In this document: piece after piece, positions 10,078-23,200 of the stretch
How positions within the stretch are numbered: the first letter of the stretch is position 1
Layout: each line of letters opens with the position of its first letter
From: Rhizophlyctis rosea
Taxonomy: Eukaryota > Chytridiomycota > Chytridiomycetes > Rhizophlyctidales > Rhizophlyctidaceae
Reading direction: 5' to 3'
Assembly: GCA_027596075.1 (NCBI GenBank)
Contig: JADGJC010000104.1
Location: 56,231 to 120,230, forward strand
DNA length: 64,000 nt
Notes under the pieces: generated by a model
What the model saw: the letters and a program-made list of their open reading frames with translations, nothing else
Told to the model about the DNA's origin: nothing
The model's database searches: none
Program-made: the position numbers and the translations under genes

Positions 10078-12890
10078 TCATCTCTTCCTTTCCTGTCTCA
10101 TAAGCAACCCAAACCAACTCGCGGCCTTTTCCAATCTAGAAGACCGGTCCCTTATATGTCCCCCCGATTTTTGCTTTCCGTTCCCATCGGCGGTCCCCAT
10201 GACTAGACTCTCCTCCATTAGATCGCCGTTTCCGCACGCTTGCAAGGCCTTTGTCCTTTGCCGCAAAACATCCAGCAATCCCTCCATCCGCTCCGTAGCC
10301 GCTACACAAGCGCCCAAGTCGTTCAAATCCGGAATATTGTCCGCCAGAGAAGCCAGCGCGGAGATGACAGCTTGTTCCACTTTGTTTTGCTGAGACGTGA
10401 TGCTTGCACTGATTCTGCCAGCAGAAAGCAACGCATCAGCTTTGGATGACTAGTGTCACATACAAACCGCAACGAGTGTACGATGCACACCTCTTAACTC
10501 CCTCAATGCCGTCACTTTTCCTCAAGTGCAACCCCTGCACGGCAAACAAAGCCGTCATCGTCTCCCAAACGGTGTTCAACCGAGGACTTGCGGGATGAGA
10601 GTGGACTTGGGATGCGTAGTAGTGGGTGCTGTATGAGGTGAAAGGGCCATCACTATCTGAGATGAAGATCGGAATAATGGTCGTGTCGTTCCGCTCATTG
10701 AGGCGGAGGGCGTGCTCCCACTGTAATGGGAGAATAAGCGGTTGTCAGCAGACCACATCACAAAGCCCTCACCAACGGTGGGACGGAATTTACTCTTACC
10801 TCCAGAAGCATGTTATCCGGTTTGATGTGAGCCCAGCGGATGTTTAGCAAAGATTTGGCAGAGCATAAGAGGAGGATGGTCTGCGCATTGAGGTTTGGAA
10901 GTCAGATTGCATATTTTCAAAATCGAGAGGGATGATCATATGTCACCTTGGAATGGAACAGCCCTTGCATGAACCCTTCCTGCCAGCTCTTCCCTTCGAT
11001 CAAGCAATGTTGGTCCACATAGATATGTATGCCCAACTCTTGTAGTTCATTGCGGAACAAGTTAGCGATATCGTGGTCTGCTGATACTCGGTAGCTGGCA
11101 GACAAGAAAAATCTAGGTCAGCGCATTACTTTCATGTCCAATGGTTCATTTGCATCATCTCACCTGATGAAGTACCCATGTTCACTCCTCCCATCCTTAC
11201 ACTCCCACCCACTAATCCTCTTCGGATGACGCGCATCGGCACTCTGAGCGGGTACCTCCACCTTAACACCCAACAATGCTTGATCTACCTGTTCCCTTCC
11301 ATATTCATGGCCAATCCGTTCCGGAGATGCCCCATATGACAAAAGCACACGTAACAAATCTACAAAGTCACCCCGTTGCCACTCCGAGGCGCTCAGATAA
11401 CCCGACGCGGCACTACATAAAGCATCATCCTTCTCCTTGTCCGGTGTGCGATTCAGGAGGAGGAGGCGGTTGACTATGGCGACGTGACCATTTTGGGCTG
11501 AATCCTGTATGGCTCGATACAGAAAATAGTCAATGGTATATCCTGTGTGCTCTTCCGGAATGATTTCTGGAAAGAGACCAAGATCTTCGGCACGTGAAAT
11601 GAGGTGGTCAACGACCTCAAAATGGCCCGCAGCGGCTGCACCTAGCATGCCTCTTCCATTCTCCGGCACATCCGCATTTTCAAGCAGATATTTGACGGTA
11701 TCCAAGTGCCCGTTCTCTGCCGCCAGATCAAAGGCCCAGTCGGGTATTTCGTTGCGCTCTTTGCACATGGGGAGGAGGTATTGAACGAGGGGGAGGTTGC
11801 CGTTCTTGGCGGCTATGTTGATGATGTCTAAGGGCGAGATTTGGTGGGGTCCTTCGACTGTGTCGCCGTCGATCACTTCGGGGGGTAGGTCAAAAAGGTA
11901 CTGGACCGTATCAAGATGCCCTAGCTCGGCAGCGCGGTGCATCAGATTATGCGGTATGCACGCCCCCTGCTCCACAAGATATTGCAGCAGCGGAAGCTGG
12001 TTGTAGTCCTCGGCAGCCCCTACGGCGTTGGACAGGTTTTCGGTAAGGATATCGGGATCATTGAAGTCGCGGACGAAGGAAATCAGGAATTTCAGAATCT
12101 CTTTGTCTCCTGCTTGAATTGCAGGCGTCAAAAGATTTCGGAAAAAGTCGTCCTCCTTGGGTGTGTCACCCTCTGTCGCCATGCTAGCCCTCTTCAATTC
12201 AAGAAGAAACACCACTACGTCTAGATGACCACTTCCCGCTGCAAGAATCAAAGCGCCTTTCAAAGAACCCGCGAGCCCCGGACGAGACCCGAATATCCAC
12301 CGAACAACTTCCCGATCCCCACGTCTGGCCGCCTCCCCCATCACTCGTCCCAGAATCGAATCCACATCTTCCAAATATCGTGCTATCTGGATGCTACAGG
12401 AAATGAGACACTGAAGTGCATCAAGTGCCCGCCGCTCAGCAACCCAACTCATAACGCGCTCCAGGTAGCTGGTGGGATATCCCGTCCCCGCATACTGAAC
12501 CGTACAATCAATCAACAAAAGATGACAGATGGAGTGATTGAGCCGCAAAGCCGCAACAAGAAGTGCATCTTCCGTGGATTCTGTTTGATCGTTTGTTTTT
12601 TCGAAGAGTAGTTCAAGAATACTGGTGTGGGCGTTGTATGCAGCTATCATGAACATGGACCAGGTTTTGTAAGGACAGATGTCTTCCGGGATATTGGGCA
12701 TGCACTTCCTGCACTGTTCAAATTCCCAGCCGGCATTGAGGCTAAGGCCTGTGTCTATCAAATTGCGCAAAGCGTTCACGTCTTCGCCCTGGAGGGCGAC
12801 GAGGGCTTGGTCTTCAAGAGACGCGGGGCATGGTTGGTCATCGAGAGGAGCATCATCGGGGATGATGACGTTACGTTGGCTATCTGACAT
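10078..12890 (-). CDS. Ankyrin-repeat protein with C-terminal TIR domain
   Basis: Spliced minus-strand model: exons 12890-11164, 11094-10947, 10880-10800, 10720-10491 and 10414-10078. All introns are GT...AG and phases match, giving about 840 aa. Residues about 70-540 contain many ankyrin units (for example AAENGHLDTVKYLLENA and AAAAGHFEVVDHLI). Splicing creates YFISYRVSADHDIANLFRNEL at about 572-592, the start of a TIR fold (box 1 F-I-S-Y-R). GIHIYVDQ, IEGKSW, LLLCSAKSLL and LLEWEHALRL (about 650-659) follow. Glu652 or Glu654 sits where TIR NADases carry their catalytic glutamate. A helical tail of about 110 residues ends the protein. TIR domains either assemble signalling scaffolds or cleave NAD+; ankyrins would be the sensing or partner-binding half. 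The activity is inferred. Alternative splicing at the 3' end is possible. Confidence 0.82.
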
Positions 12891-14811
12891 GGGGCTTTGG
12901 GCGTGGACTGATGTCGTTCACCGCAGTGTCTCGAGAGCTTTTGTGCATCAGGCGGATGGGTCTTTAGTGCACTCGACACGGGCCTGAGGAGTACGAGATC
13001 GAAAGTAGCAAGCACGTGCAAATGTACTCACATGAATCAGAGCGGCGCTGACTTCGACAGTGTAGGATAAGTGAAGAGGAAACGTGGTATATCCCCATAT
13101 GTATGTATCTGTTATGCTGACAGACACCGCAGAGTACGCAGTAACCTTCTGCCCTTTTGCGGGATGAAGATTGAGGAAGGTGGGTTGAAGTAGTTGAAGT
13201 GCAGAATCTGCAAACCATGTCTCTTCCCGGAGGCTTCCGATGTGTGGACAAAGCCATTCATGGTGTCACTTTCAATCCTCCATTTGGTAGCCTTTTTGCT
13301 TCGCCTGCATGGCTGAATTGAGGCGAAGTTGGTCGGAGGCTCCGGCTTAGACAGTCATGCTCTAACCATCATCCGCATGCTGGATCGCAGCTCCTACATT
13401 TCTTGAACGTTTTTGCAAAAGAAAGCCCGAGGTTGCATCTCCGGTGTTTGTCGAAATCACCTACAAGGGGGACCCATCAATGATGGAACACAACTCTTTG
13501 CTTTCCCTCCAATGACACAGTCGCAAACTACTGAAACGCTTTTGATATCAGCTGCCATCCTCTTGACTCGTGAAAGGCACATCGAAATTGCATAATCCTG
13601 ATTGGTTGGTTGGAATCGTCTTGCTGAACTGTATTCCACTTGACTGTCAATTTGTCAAACAAAGCTCCCTGCGTGGCTTCGAGTGCTTTGCTTTGAAGGA
13701 TACTGATCAACATGGACGCAACCACTGACATGAGGGAGTTGAGGGCCAACGATGGAAAGTTATAAAAGAACCAGCGCCTGGTGGAAAGTTCACACTTGAT
13801 TCCTTACAGAAGTCGTCCGCTTGACCCTCGAAAAGACCATATATATATGTAGAACGGCACGACTTCTTACAATACGTAAAATGCTCGAATGGTGTAAGGG
13901 CGGCACCATTCCTCACCATTGTGGGATCCCGTATTAGGCGCTGGTGGATGATGTTGCAATGAATGCGAGTTCGCGACGTTCCACAGATGTTGAGTTCAGC
14001 ATGTACGATGCGCAGTTTTTGTAGGGCGAAAAACACTGAAAGGACTGAAGCCGACAAACTTCGTTTGTAACAAATCACCGATTGATCTCCATTAATACTA
14101 GTTCACCTGGTTAGTAGTTGCTAGCCCACCCTAGGAATATTATCATGGGTGCTGTGTGTCTACTTGTAGTGGGCCTGTGCTGCAGTGTACTACCGGTAGT
14201 AAGCTTCGTCATCCCCACAACAATCGCGCACATCACCGAGAGTTCCGTAAAACCCCTGCAGGACAAGACCCTGGACTAGGCCCCATACAGAACTTACTTC
14301 CAATTTTGGGGTCAGCCTTCTCTCCACAATGTTCATGGATGTAAAAGCCCCAACACTTATGCAAATTAGGTTTCTAAAAAAGATGCGGCTTTCCAAATCC
14401 ACGTGCTTGTGGGTCGTACGAGCTTACGCATGTGGCGGCCGAGTTGCCGAAAGCATAAACGGGTCTAAATCGTACTTTCTTGAAACGGAAAGTGCTGTTG
14501 TGACCTGTGGTGTTTGTGCTACCGGTACGTGTTGAGGCGCAGGACTCGTTTCCCCGCATCTCACCCCGCGCGTCTCGCATACCAGTCGGTCAGGTCCGAC
14601 TGTTGTTCCCTCATAACAGATTTGACTTTTGTGGGGGAGGTCTTGATGAATGTGGTGGGGATGATGACATCTTGGCGAAATGGTCAAACTTTTGCGAGTT
14701 TTGGGTTTGGAGCATCCAATCATAAAAGCGTTGGAGTTTGCTATCCCGCACTATTTCAACCAGTTCTGATTATTTTCCAAGTTTTACTTGATTGACACAC
14801 ACACCAACACC
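12891..14811. other. Divergent intergenic region between ankyrin-TIR and AA9 genes
   Basis: About 1.9 kb separating two divergently transcribed genes, so it should hold both promoters. Short frames (for example minus 13707-14078, plus 14507-14725) show no domain. The part next to 14812 contains the CCAAT/TATA-like element listed separately. Confidence 0.45.
14716..14728 (+). promoter_or_regulatory. CCAAT plus TATA-like element upstream of the AA9 gene
   Basis: CCAATCATAAAAG lies about 90 nt before the AA9 start codon. It combines a CCAAT-type site with a TATAAAA-like sequence, followed by a pyrimidine-rich leader and ACACACACACCAACACC before the ATG. The position fits a core promoter; assignment is by pattern only. 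Confidence 0.4.
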
Positions 14812-16124
14812 ATGCGCACTTTCTCCGTCCTTGCCGTTGCTGCGAGCATCCTCGCCAGCGCTTCCGCTCACTACCATGTTGACTCTTTCAACGGTGACAC
14901 TGCTTCCCTGAGGCAACACTCCAGGAGTTCCGGTGACATTGACAGTCCCATCACCGGCTCTGCCATTGACGTATGTATCGAATGGATGTTGAATTGTTTA
15001 TTTTGTTTATACATATTGATGAAATGTGTTCCATATAGACCGATGACCTTATTTGCGGTGTCAACCGTCCGTTGTCCACCACTGCTACGCCCATTACCGT
15101 CACTGGTATGTTACTGGCCAAATTTGTAATCAATCAACAGTCGCTCGCACATACTTCCAAATCAACTCACAATCCTGCCTCATCACTTGAAATCAGCCGG
15201 TTCCACCGTGAAGGCTCACTGGAACCCCAACGTCTTCCACATTGGGCCCTCCTCAGTCTACGCCTCCCGCGCCCTTACTTCCCCCTTCTCTTGGTCCAAG
15301 GTTTACGAGCAAGGTTACCTCGGCAACGACAAATGGTCGTCTGATGCCATCAACGCCAACGGCAACACCTTGAGGTAGAGTTCGCGCTCAATGTCGAGTT
15401 CAGATTGCAGGTGCAGGTGGCCTAACCAAAATGTCTCTTCCTGCCCAATAGCTTCACCATCCCCTCCGGCATGGCGAATGGTCGCTGGGTCCTTCGTATT
15501 GAGCACTTGGCTCTCCACCAAGCGGGGACCAAGGGTGGTGCTCAATTCTACGTCCGTTGTGTTGACATCAACGTTGTTGGCGGTGGAAGTTCAATCCCCT
15601 CCGGTGGTACCATCCCCGGTCTCTTCACCTCCTCCACCAACGGTGTCATCTGGAACCCTTAGTGGGTATCATTTTCCCCTATCCCACATCTTCCGTAATC
15701 CGGTCCCTGACCCACTATTTTCTGTAGCTCCGGCAACAACGCCAACTACCCTCGCGTCGGTCCCGCGGTCGCCGACTGGGGAAGCGGTGGTGGCTCTAAC
15801 ACTGGTGGTGGCAGCCAGCCCACCACTACCACTACCCCTACCCGCACCACCACCACTTCCATCTACCGGCCCACCACCACCACTACCTCCTCCATTCGTC
15901 CCACCACTACTACCACCACCTCTGCTAGCAACGGTGGCGGAAGCTGCGCCGCCAAGTACGGTCAATGCGGTGGCCAAGGTAAGATGATCTATGCCTAGGT
16001 ATCCTTTCCAAATGCTCAAGCGGCTAACTGTTCTCTCTTCCTCTCAGGATGGAACGGCCCCACTTGCTGCCAATCCGGATCGACCTGCAAGTCATCCAAC
16101 CAATACTACTCTCAGTGCTTGTAA
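14812..16124 (+). CDS. AA9 lytic polysaccharide monooxygenase with CBM1
   Basis: Spliced model: exons 14812-14970, 15039-15105, 15197-15374, 15452-15661, 15728-15978 and 16048-16124, giving 313 aa. A signal peptide ends ...ASASA before His20, which becomes the N-terminal histidine of the copper brace. The second copper histidine is H90 in FHIGP. The AA9 core motif HLALHQAGTKGGAQFYVRC carries the conserved His, Gln and axial Tyr. After about 230 residues comes a Gly/Ser then Thr/Pro linker, and a C-terminal CBM1 (CAAKYGQCGGQGWNGPTCC...YYSQCL) that binds crystalline cellulose. The enzyme is secreted and oxidatively cleaves cellulose or related glucans using copper and an O2/H2O2 co-substrate. 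The intron inside the CBM1 and the phase agreement of all five introns support the model. It is alone, not in a cluster. Confidence 0.92.
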
Positions 16125-18691
16125 ATTGTCCAGTAGTGTGCTGCAGCCACCCTTCGCTAGGACGTCCTATCTTGTAACGCCTTTGCTGGTCAAAGGCAGA
16201 TAAGGAGAAATCAATACCATTCTCCTGCTGACAGTTGTTTCTTCGAGTGATGTCTCTGCTTGCTACGTGCTCTGCCCATTACCAAAGTCGATGCATTCTT
16301 GGACAAAATCAGAAGCGATGAACATGAATGGACGCTGTGCATCTGAGTTTACTTACAGAGCTTATAACAATTCAATGCTTGGTGGTTTACTAATCAACTG
16401 TAGCTGCACATTTGAAGTCATGCTGCATGTCAGGATACTTACGACAACCGTTTGCAGGTCATGTTGTCCCAAAGATATTCTTGGAGCTCCAGTACATTGC
16501 ACCACTTACACTTTTAAGCATGGTAACCACCAAATGCACAAAACCGCATAGAACAGATGCATAAACGCATTCCATGCTGTACTGTTTACCCTCTTCTGTG
16601 CATCTCATGACGTAAAGCTTTAAGCCCATACATGTGAACAGCAAGACCAATGAATGGAGGTAGTGTTTAGTCTTCCTGCACTGAGAACTCTAAGATCGAA
16701 TGGTATTAGGGCAGGTCAACACATGTACATCAGTTCTTCAAAAGTGTATCTGGATGATGGAGTGTAACAAAAAACATGGCGACGCCATACACGAAGTCGT
16801 CGACAAGGCATTCTTCTGCGACTCAACTCGCTGTGAAAGTTGTGGCATGTTGAGACTGCAATGGGCTGCTTTCGTGGTCGGGAACTCCTCCTATCAGTGG
16901 CACAGCATCAGATCAGTGGCACAGCTCTCGAACATGTGCCACCAATTGGCATTCATCATTCTTCTCTCACAAGGCCTGATATTATACTTGGTTTACTACA
17001 TTGCATACCGTATTCATGAGCACTTGCCACTCGCGGCTGTTTGGATCGCAATTTATTCCCGGTTCAACTCCGGGTCAGGCCATATTCCCTCAATTTATTC
17101 TTTTTTTTTTTCACATGCAGTCTGACCATTCGTGAACTCCTTCCCTCCTATGCGGGCGAAGTGGTAAGTTCTATATTCGTGGCTTTTTTATCTTCTTGCC
17201 ATTCAGGGTATTCAGTCAAATGAGGCAAACAACCCACAGATTTCAGCAGCTTTGACGGGTGAACTTTTTGTGATGGTGGGTATTCGGCCTCATTGGCACT
17301 TAGATTTTCACCTGCGTCCCAGCGAAGAGTTTTTCTCGCAGCGGAGATGTCAGGCCTTTGACACGATTGGATGAATCATGCCAATAGCGTTACTGGCGGT
17401 CCTTGATGCTCAGTAACATCCCAATTCAAAGGCAAAATAGAATACTAGCGACGTCAAACTCAAGATGCATTGGTTGTCATTGACACTGATGATCAAATTA
17501 GGTTCAACATAGTTCTATCTTCACCTATGCCGGCATTCCATTTCAACGACTACTCACCCCATCTGTCATGTTCGCACAGTTTGCAATCGAAAAACGTGTT
17601 CACGGTCACTATCTGCGACGGTACGACATCTTACAAGGACGATCCGTACCACCTTGAATCTGTAATTGATGATATACTGTGCTTTGTCCTTTTTGCGCAC
17701 ATGTCCAACGATACACAACCAAATCAATGCAAGATTTTTTAGGATTCGGTAAACTTTATGCACGTGTCAAAAAGAGAGGGGCGAAAACAAGCAATGATCT
17801 CCCATGCGGATGGACGCAACAGGGTGAGTCAAGTCTCGGTGGTATCTTCACGCAACATCGACTGCTAGTACATTCCCTCGAAAATAAGGCTTGTCAAAAA
17901 TGATCCCGCAATAACGGCGAATGGCTTCGTCGTTGGAAGGCCATTTCTGGGGTGCTAGTCACATTGCGAGCGCAGCCCAGCCCCGCTTTGCAAAACGGAG
18001 CGAGGCTGAAGGGTTATGACTATTATGATTGCAAGTTCCAACACAGTTCGATAGCATATCATGCGAAATGAACGTGACGGTTCCAAGTTGTCACGTACTC
18101 CTTTTTTGTCCGCCCTACAACAAGTTGCACCCCATTCAAAGGACATGACCATGAAAATGTTGTCATGCCAGAACCTTCCGGTGAAAAAAAGGGAAAAAAT
18201 AGACCAGTTCAGACAATTCCCCTACTTCCCATTGCCGTGCCATCAGCAATATGGATAAAACACACGCCATTTGACCTGCCACTGCATATCATGAAAGGAA
18301 GCAGTCAAGGATGAAAACTTGTCAGGAATGTGTCCCAGCTCCTCGGAGCGTGACAAATGATATCTTCGGTTTCATGATACAAACAATCTCAAAGTCTGAC
18401 TTTCAACTTACCATTGTGTAGGTGAGGTTTTCGCCAGCAGCATTTGAACATTTGTTAAAAGAGGGTGGTGGCAAAAGAAACTAGCAGCGCTTCGGACCCG
18501 CGACTTACAAACCATTCACAGGTGTAATGACTTGCTATTTTCTGTGTTGAATCTGTCGCTAAATCTACAGCAATTTAGACGAAAATATGCCTCTGTACTC
18601 CAATTTTGCCACTTGCTATTCCTATTCTAACTTGGGCAGCATAGACCAAAAAACCGCCAAAAGGGCTGCAGTAAGTTGGGCCTGCAAACCG
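16125..18691. other. Apparently empty 2.5-kb region
   Basis: The frame at plus 16700-17125 (141 codons) has no domain and includes a poly-T-encoded tail, so I do not call it. A short direct repeat ATCAGTGGCACAGC occurs twice near 16893-16930. A segment near 18485-18530 faintly recalls a minus-strand tRNA 3' half but cannot be folded. The rest shows nothing recognisable. Confidence 0.45.
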
Positions 18692-19754
18692 TTATCTCCT
18701 ACGCCAGGATGCTCTTTCTCTTTCCATATCCCAAATTTGCGAACGCACCGCTGGATGAAGATCCGTTTCAGTCATCCAGGCGTCCTTCTTCAAGTCATGA
18801 TACGTCGTCTCATAGCATCTTTCGCACAAGTCTCCCGGAGCGCAATCCATCTTCCACCCAAAACCGCATTTAGTGCATAGTTGCTCTTTACTTTCATTGG
18901 TTTGCTTATGTGTTTTTGCCCGTTTAGGTGACTTTTTCTCATACGACGAGTGTCGACCTTTCTTCATCTCTGCGTCCGTCCACAGCGGTCTGCTTTCCCT
19001 GACATTGATCACGCGCTTTTTCTTCCAGTGCAGTAGTTTTCTTGTCGGTATCGATAGCTCACGGAAACAAAAGTATGACTCTTGCTTGATATTACGGTCG
19101 TCCGCTTGCGTTATTTCTGTTTGGATTTCGTAGTAGAGTCTAGACGCCCCGCTTTCTGCGATTTGGTTTCCGTCGGCGCCGTTGTAGAGGGTGAAGGTGA
19201 TTTTGGGGGTGAGGTCGTTGATGCTTGCGTGTGCGAAGCATATCTCGGACCTGTCTGGTGGTTTGGTGCCTACAAATTTAGTACGATTTTGCATGCCCAT
19301 GAGACACCACGATGGATGTAAACAAAACACATAAACAAACAAAGAAAAAAAAGCGGGAGTGAACGGGACATCAACACATATAGTTCACATACCACACAAT
19401 AGAATCCACTGGCAAACACCTCACAACCTCACACCCAACCTCATCAACCTCACAATGGTCTTCCCGCTTTCGGAATTTCTCCCCAACGCAAACAAGCTTA
19501 ACACGCCCATTTCGGGCTTGCGTGCACCGAAACGAGTCAGTAAGATCGGCTGACGTCACGAGGTAGCGGCCCGGCTGGTAACCCCCATTCCATTGCAGCT
19601 CAAAGGAGATAGTGAGAGTTTCGAGGAGGGCCTGTTCAATTGCTGCGCGGACGATCTCGCGCGGGAGATGCGCCGGCAGGTTAGTTGGAGGTGGGGGATG
19701 GATAATAGCGTGAGGATTTGTGAGGAGTTCGGTGGGGAGGTTGTTTATGTTCAT
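18692..19754 (-). CDS. Hypothetical protein with a CxxC...CxxC zinc-binding motif
   Basis: Two-exon model: 19754-19393 and 19250-18692, with a 142-nt GT...AG intron, about 306 aa. The ATG before NINNLPTELL is chosen because the sequence upstream in the same frame looks like leader. The N-terminal half reads as a folded domain with many beta-type stretches (ITFTLYNG, SRLYYEIQTEI). Then come a Lys-rich segment (about 225-250) and four cysteines in CTKCGFGWKMDC...CERC, a probable zinc knuckle. I recognise no family. The acceptor could instead be the TAG at about 19276, which would change a few residues. It has no obvious functional link to its neighbours. Confidence 0.5.
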
Positions 19755-20209
19755 ATTTTGAGTCGGCTGAGAAAATGGTGTGCTTTGCTGAGTTGCGTGG
19801 GTTCCACACGCGAAATGATGGAGATGATCGTGGGGAAGGACGGAAGAGTGTGCGAAGCTCTTTTCGTGGGAAAGCCCATTTTTGGGTGGGGAGTATCGGT
19901 TTCCGTGACTGTGCCGCCAGAGCTTGATAGCAATCCTGGGGCCAAAAACTCCACCCAACCTCAAAACTCCGTTGCGCACACACACTAGTTACATTTGCTA
20001 TTATACAAGTTGGGAAATCCCCACATTTTTCTTCACTATTTATCAGCGCTACACTTGCTGGCCCGGAAAAGGGCGGGTCGCCAAAGAAGTCACTATGCAA
20101 AAAAGTCCTACCATTCATCTGTCTATCTCCACTCGCTGTCTCTACCCTTCAAAAAAAGCCATAGACTAATCACCTAAGCAAACCACTTTTAGAGGTCACT
20201 CCTATTCTA
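19755..20209. other. Intergenic between two minus-strand genes
   Basis: Mostly shadow frames of the upstream leader of the zinc-motif gene and the 3' flank of the RING gene. Nothing recognisable. Confidence 0.4.
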
Positions 20210-23200
20210 TCATGAAACAGCACCAATGCCGCCCTCGTCCCCATCCCCATTCCCATCCCCACCATTCTCCCCATCAACCCCCCTCCCACTCATCTCCTCC
20301 TTCTTCGGACTCCTCTCCTCCTCACTAAACCACTGATCATCATCATTCCCACCCCTCTCACCCTCCCCGCCACCTCCCCCAACACTCTCAACCTTCGCCT
20401 CCCTAGCCTTCGCAACCTCCTCAACCCACATACTAATCTTCCTCACATCCCTCTCACCCGCCGCCTGCGGCCTCGGCACACCCACACCCACCTCCCCTCC
20501 ACCCCCACTCCTGAAAACCGACATCCGCCTCGCAGAAGGGATATACACCGTCCGGAAAGGGGTATGACTCGCACTGCTCGTCTCTGATCTGTAGCCCAGA
20601 AGAGGCATCGGCGCACCTGCCGACGCGGCGGGCGGGAAGCGGTAGATGGACGAGATGGTGCGTGTGGGTATACGCGCGCGGACCAGCACGCGGGATGCGG
20701 AGATGGTTGGGTCGTAGACTACTGTTGTGTGGAGGTGGTTGGGCATATGATGGGAATGGGGTGGTGGGGCGAGGTGAGTAGTTGGTGGGTTTTGTGGTGT
20801 GGGAGGTAAATTGGACGGTGGTGGAGTCTGCAGGTCAATCGTAGGTGCTTCCGCCGATGTTGTGCGGGACGGAATGGCTACTGATCGGCGCCGGCTGGCG
20901 TCTGATGGTGCGGGAATGTTGGTGGCGGACGAGGAACTGCTCATGCTGCGATTGGATGGTCTTCGGAAAAGGATGCGAGGATGTGCTGATCGGAGAGGGA
21001 TGATGATGCGCCTGGTGCTGAGACGTGGTGGGAATACAATAGCTAATGGCAGGATGATGTGAACAGTCGAAAAAGCAAACCTATATGATGCAGAAAAAGC
21101 AGCACATACCAGGAGCAGCAGCAGGCTCTTCGTCCTTCTTCGTCGGATCATCGGAAGGTCTATCCTGCCCATCACTCCTCTCCTTCACCGTCCCTCCCGT
21201 CCTCGCCAACCACCCCTCACACCCCTTCAAATGCTCCAAAACCTCCCTCCTAGGCCCCTTCCACCCACACCCAGCCTTACACTTCACAATCAACCCATCC
21301 GCAACCCTCTGCACATCCGGCGCCGCCGATATATCCCCCGGCCCAATCCTCGTCCTACAAAACGGACACGACCGCGAATGCACAAGCCACCTCCATATAC
21401 AAGACGAACAACACACGGCGCTACAACAGGATAACCGCATGGCTTTTTCGCAAATGTCTGAACATAGCGGGCAGGTAGTGAGAGAGATGGGATCGCGTGG
21501 GACAATGGGTAGTTCTTCGCCGCGGGTGGATGTCGGTGACGTGATTGGGGAAAGGGTGTCGTTCCAGTTTGTATCTGTGTCATCGTCCGTGTGATGTGTG
21601 AGGTTTTCCTGCTCATGTGGATCTACCGTTCCTTGCCCGGAAGCACTCATGTCGACCTCCTGAGCGTCCGCCATAGGCGATCCAACCATTTCTCCCTCCG
21701 AAGATGTTATGCCATCGGATGTTGGAGATAACGGCACTTCCATACTTTCATCAGGAAGATATGTGAATCTGCGTCTATGGTATGTCGCCCTGCGAGAAGC
21801 GGCTAATGATGATTTGCGCGGATTTATGATGATTTGCGGTCGGGTGGGAGCTGGTATAACTAAGGGCGAAGGTTGAGGTCCGTTCCGTGGTAATGTTGCA
21901 AGGGCGGCCAAGGGGTATCTGCCGGGGATGGCGGAAGGATGGCGAGACAGCGTTCTTGGAGGCATGACGATAGGATGGCCGGATAAAGACACATCGACGG
22001 CAGAATGGTTTCCCCGGCTCATGCCACCAGATGGCGGGTTGATCTTCTGCAGTAGTGAACGCACTGATGCAGTGAATTTGCTGTCTGATCCAGAACCGGC
22101 AGGGCGAGAAGAGGATGCGGGCGGCGTCAAGATTATGGGATCGATATGGGAAAGGATGATAGGTACGGGGGACGTGGGTGGGGAAAGCGCGGCACGGACC
22201 AAATTGGGCGGCGGGCTGACGATGGTAGAATTGGCGAAAGATGTTGACGGGACAAGGATTGGTACGGGTGATGTTGGTTGTGGAGCAGCGACAGGTACAA
22301 ATGGCAACTGGTTCTCCTGGAACGGTACCACCACAGCAGAGTTCGCAGGTCGCGTCGAGGGCACTACGCCGGAGACCCCTGCCAACACGGCAAGGGCGGT
22401 GCTCTGCATCGCCCCAACTGCTCCCGATGGAGGCCCAGCGAAACCTGGTGATACACTCAACTCCACGCCCTTCCCCTTGCCTGACTCAACGGATGTGCCG
22501 CCTATCGGGTCAACATGTGAATCAACCACTGCCTCTGGCAAAGCCTGCAACGTTTCAGCAACGGGAGATGCTTGCGCAGGTGTTACGGTAGGAGATCGAG
22601 TGATATCGTGACTTTTCCGGAACAAGCTCCTCCGCGGACCCACCGTCTCTTGCCTTTCCAAGGACATGGATTGCAACGAAATAGTGGAGTCCGGCATCCA
22701 CTGAGCAAGACCTGGAACAGGCAACTTGCTCGCCTGGCGAACGGGGACGACTACACCTCCGCCTATTGGAGTCGGGGACTTCGAGGATGGTACCGATGCC
22801 ACGATGGTAGACTGAGGAGGTGATATCACACAAGTTACGGGGCCGAATTGAGGGGTGACTACAAAGTGTGGTGGCGGTGAGATGGCATTGGGTTGAATGG
22901 ATGTGAAGAAGGGGCGACCGGAATCAGCCGGTGGTGACGAAAAGCGAGGGTATTGGCCTGATGGCAATGCTAGGCTTGGATTCGGCAAAACTTCAGTACC
23001 AGAATCATTCGACAATCCATCCGCTGATGACTTGTCACTGTTCGGAGTTGTCCGCCTGCGAACTCCCGATCGTCTGACCAGCGGCGAGGACGGCGGTGAC
23101 AATGAGTTGTCTCGCGAGACAGACCCGCCAGCTGATGTTTCTCGGGTTTGGATATGAAGCACATTGTTATCTATTTTGATGATGATCTTGTGTGAATGAA

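Noticed and set aside
16700..17125. 141-codon frame after the AA9 gene
   Set aside because: Ends in a T-tract-encoded Phe run and shows no domain; nothing suggests splicing.
18485..18530. Segment resembling the reverse of a tRNA 3' half
   Set aside because: No acceptor pairing and no anticodon arm found.
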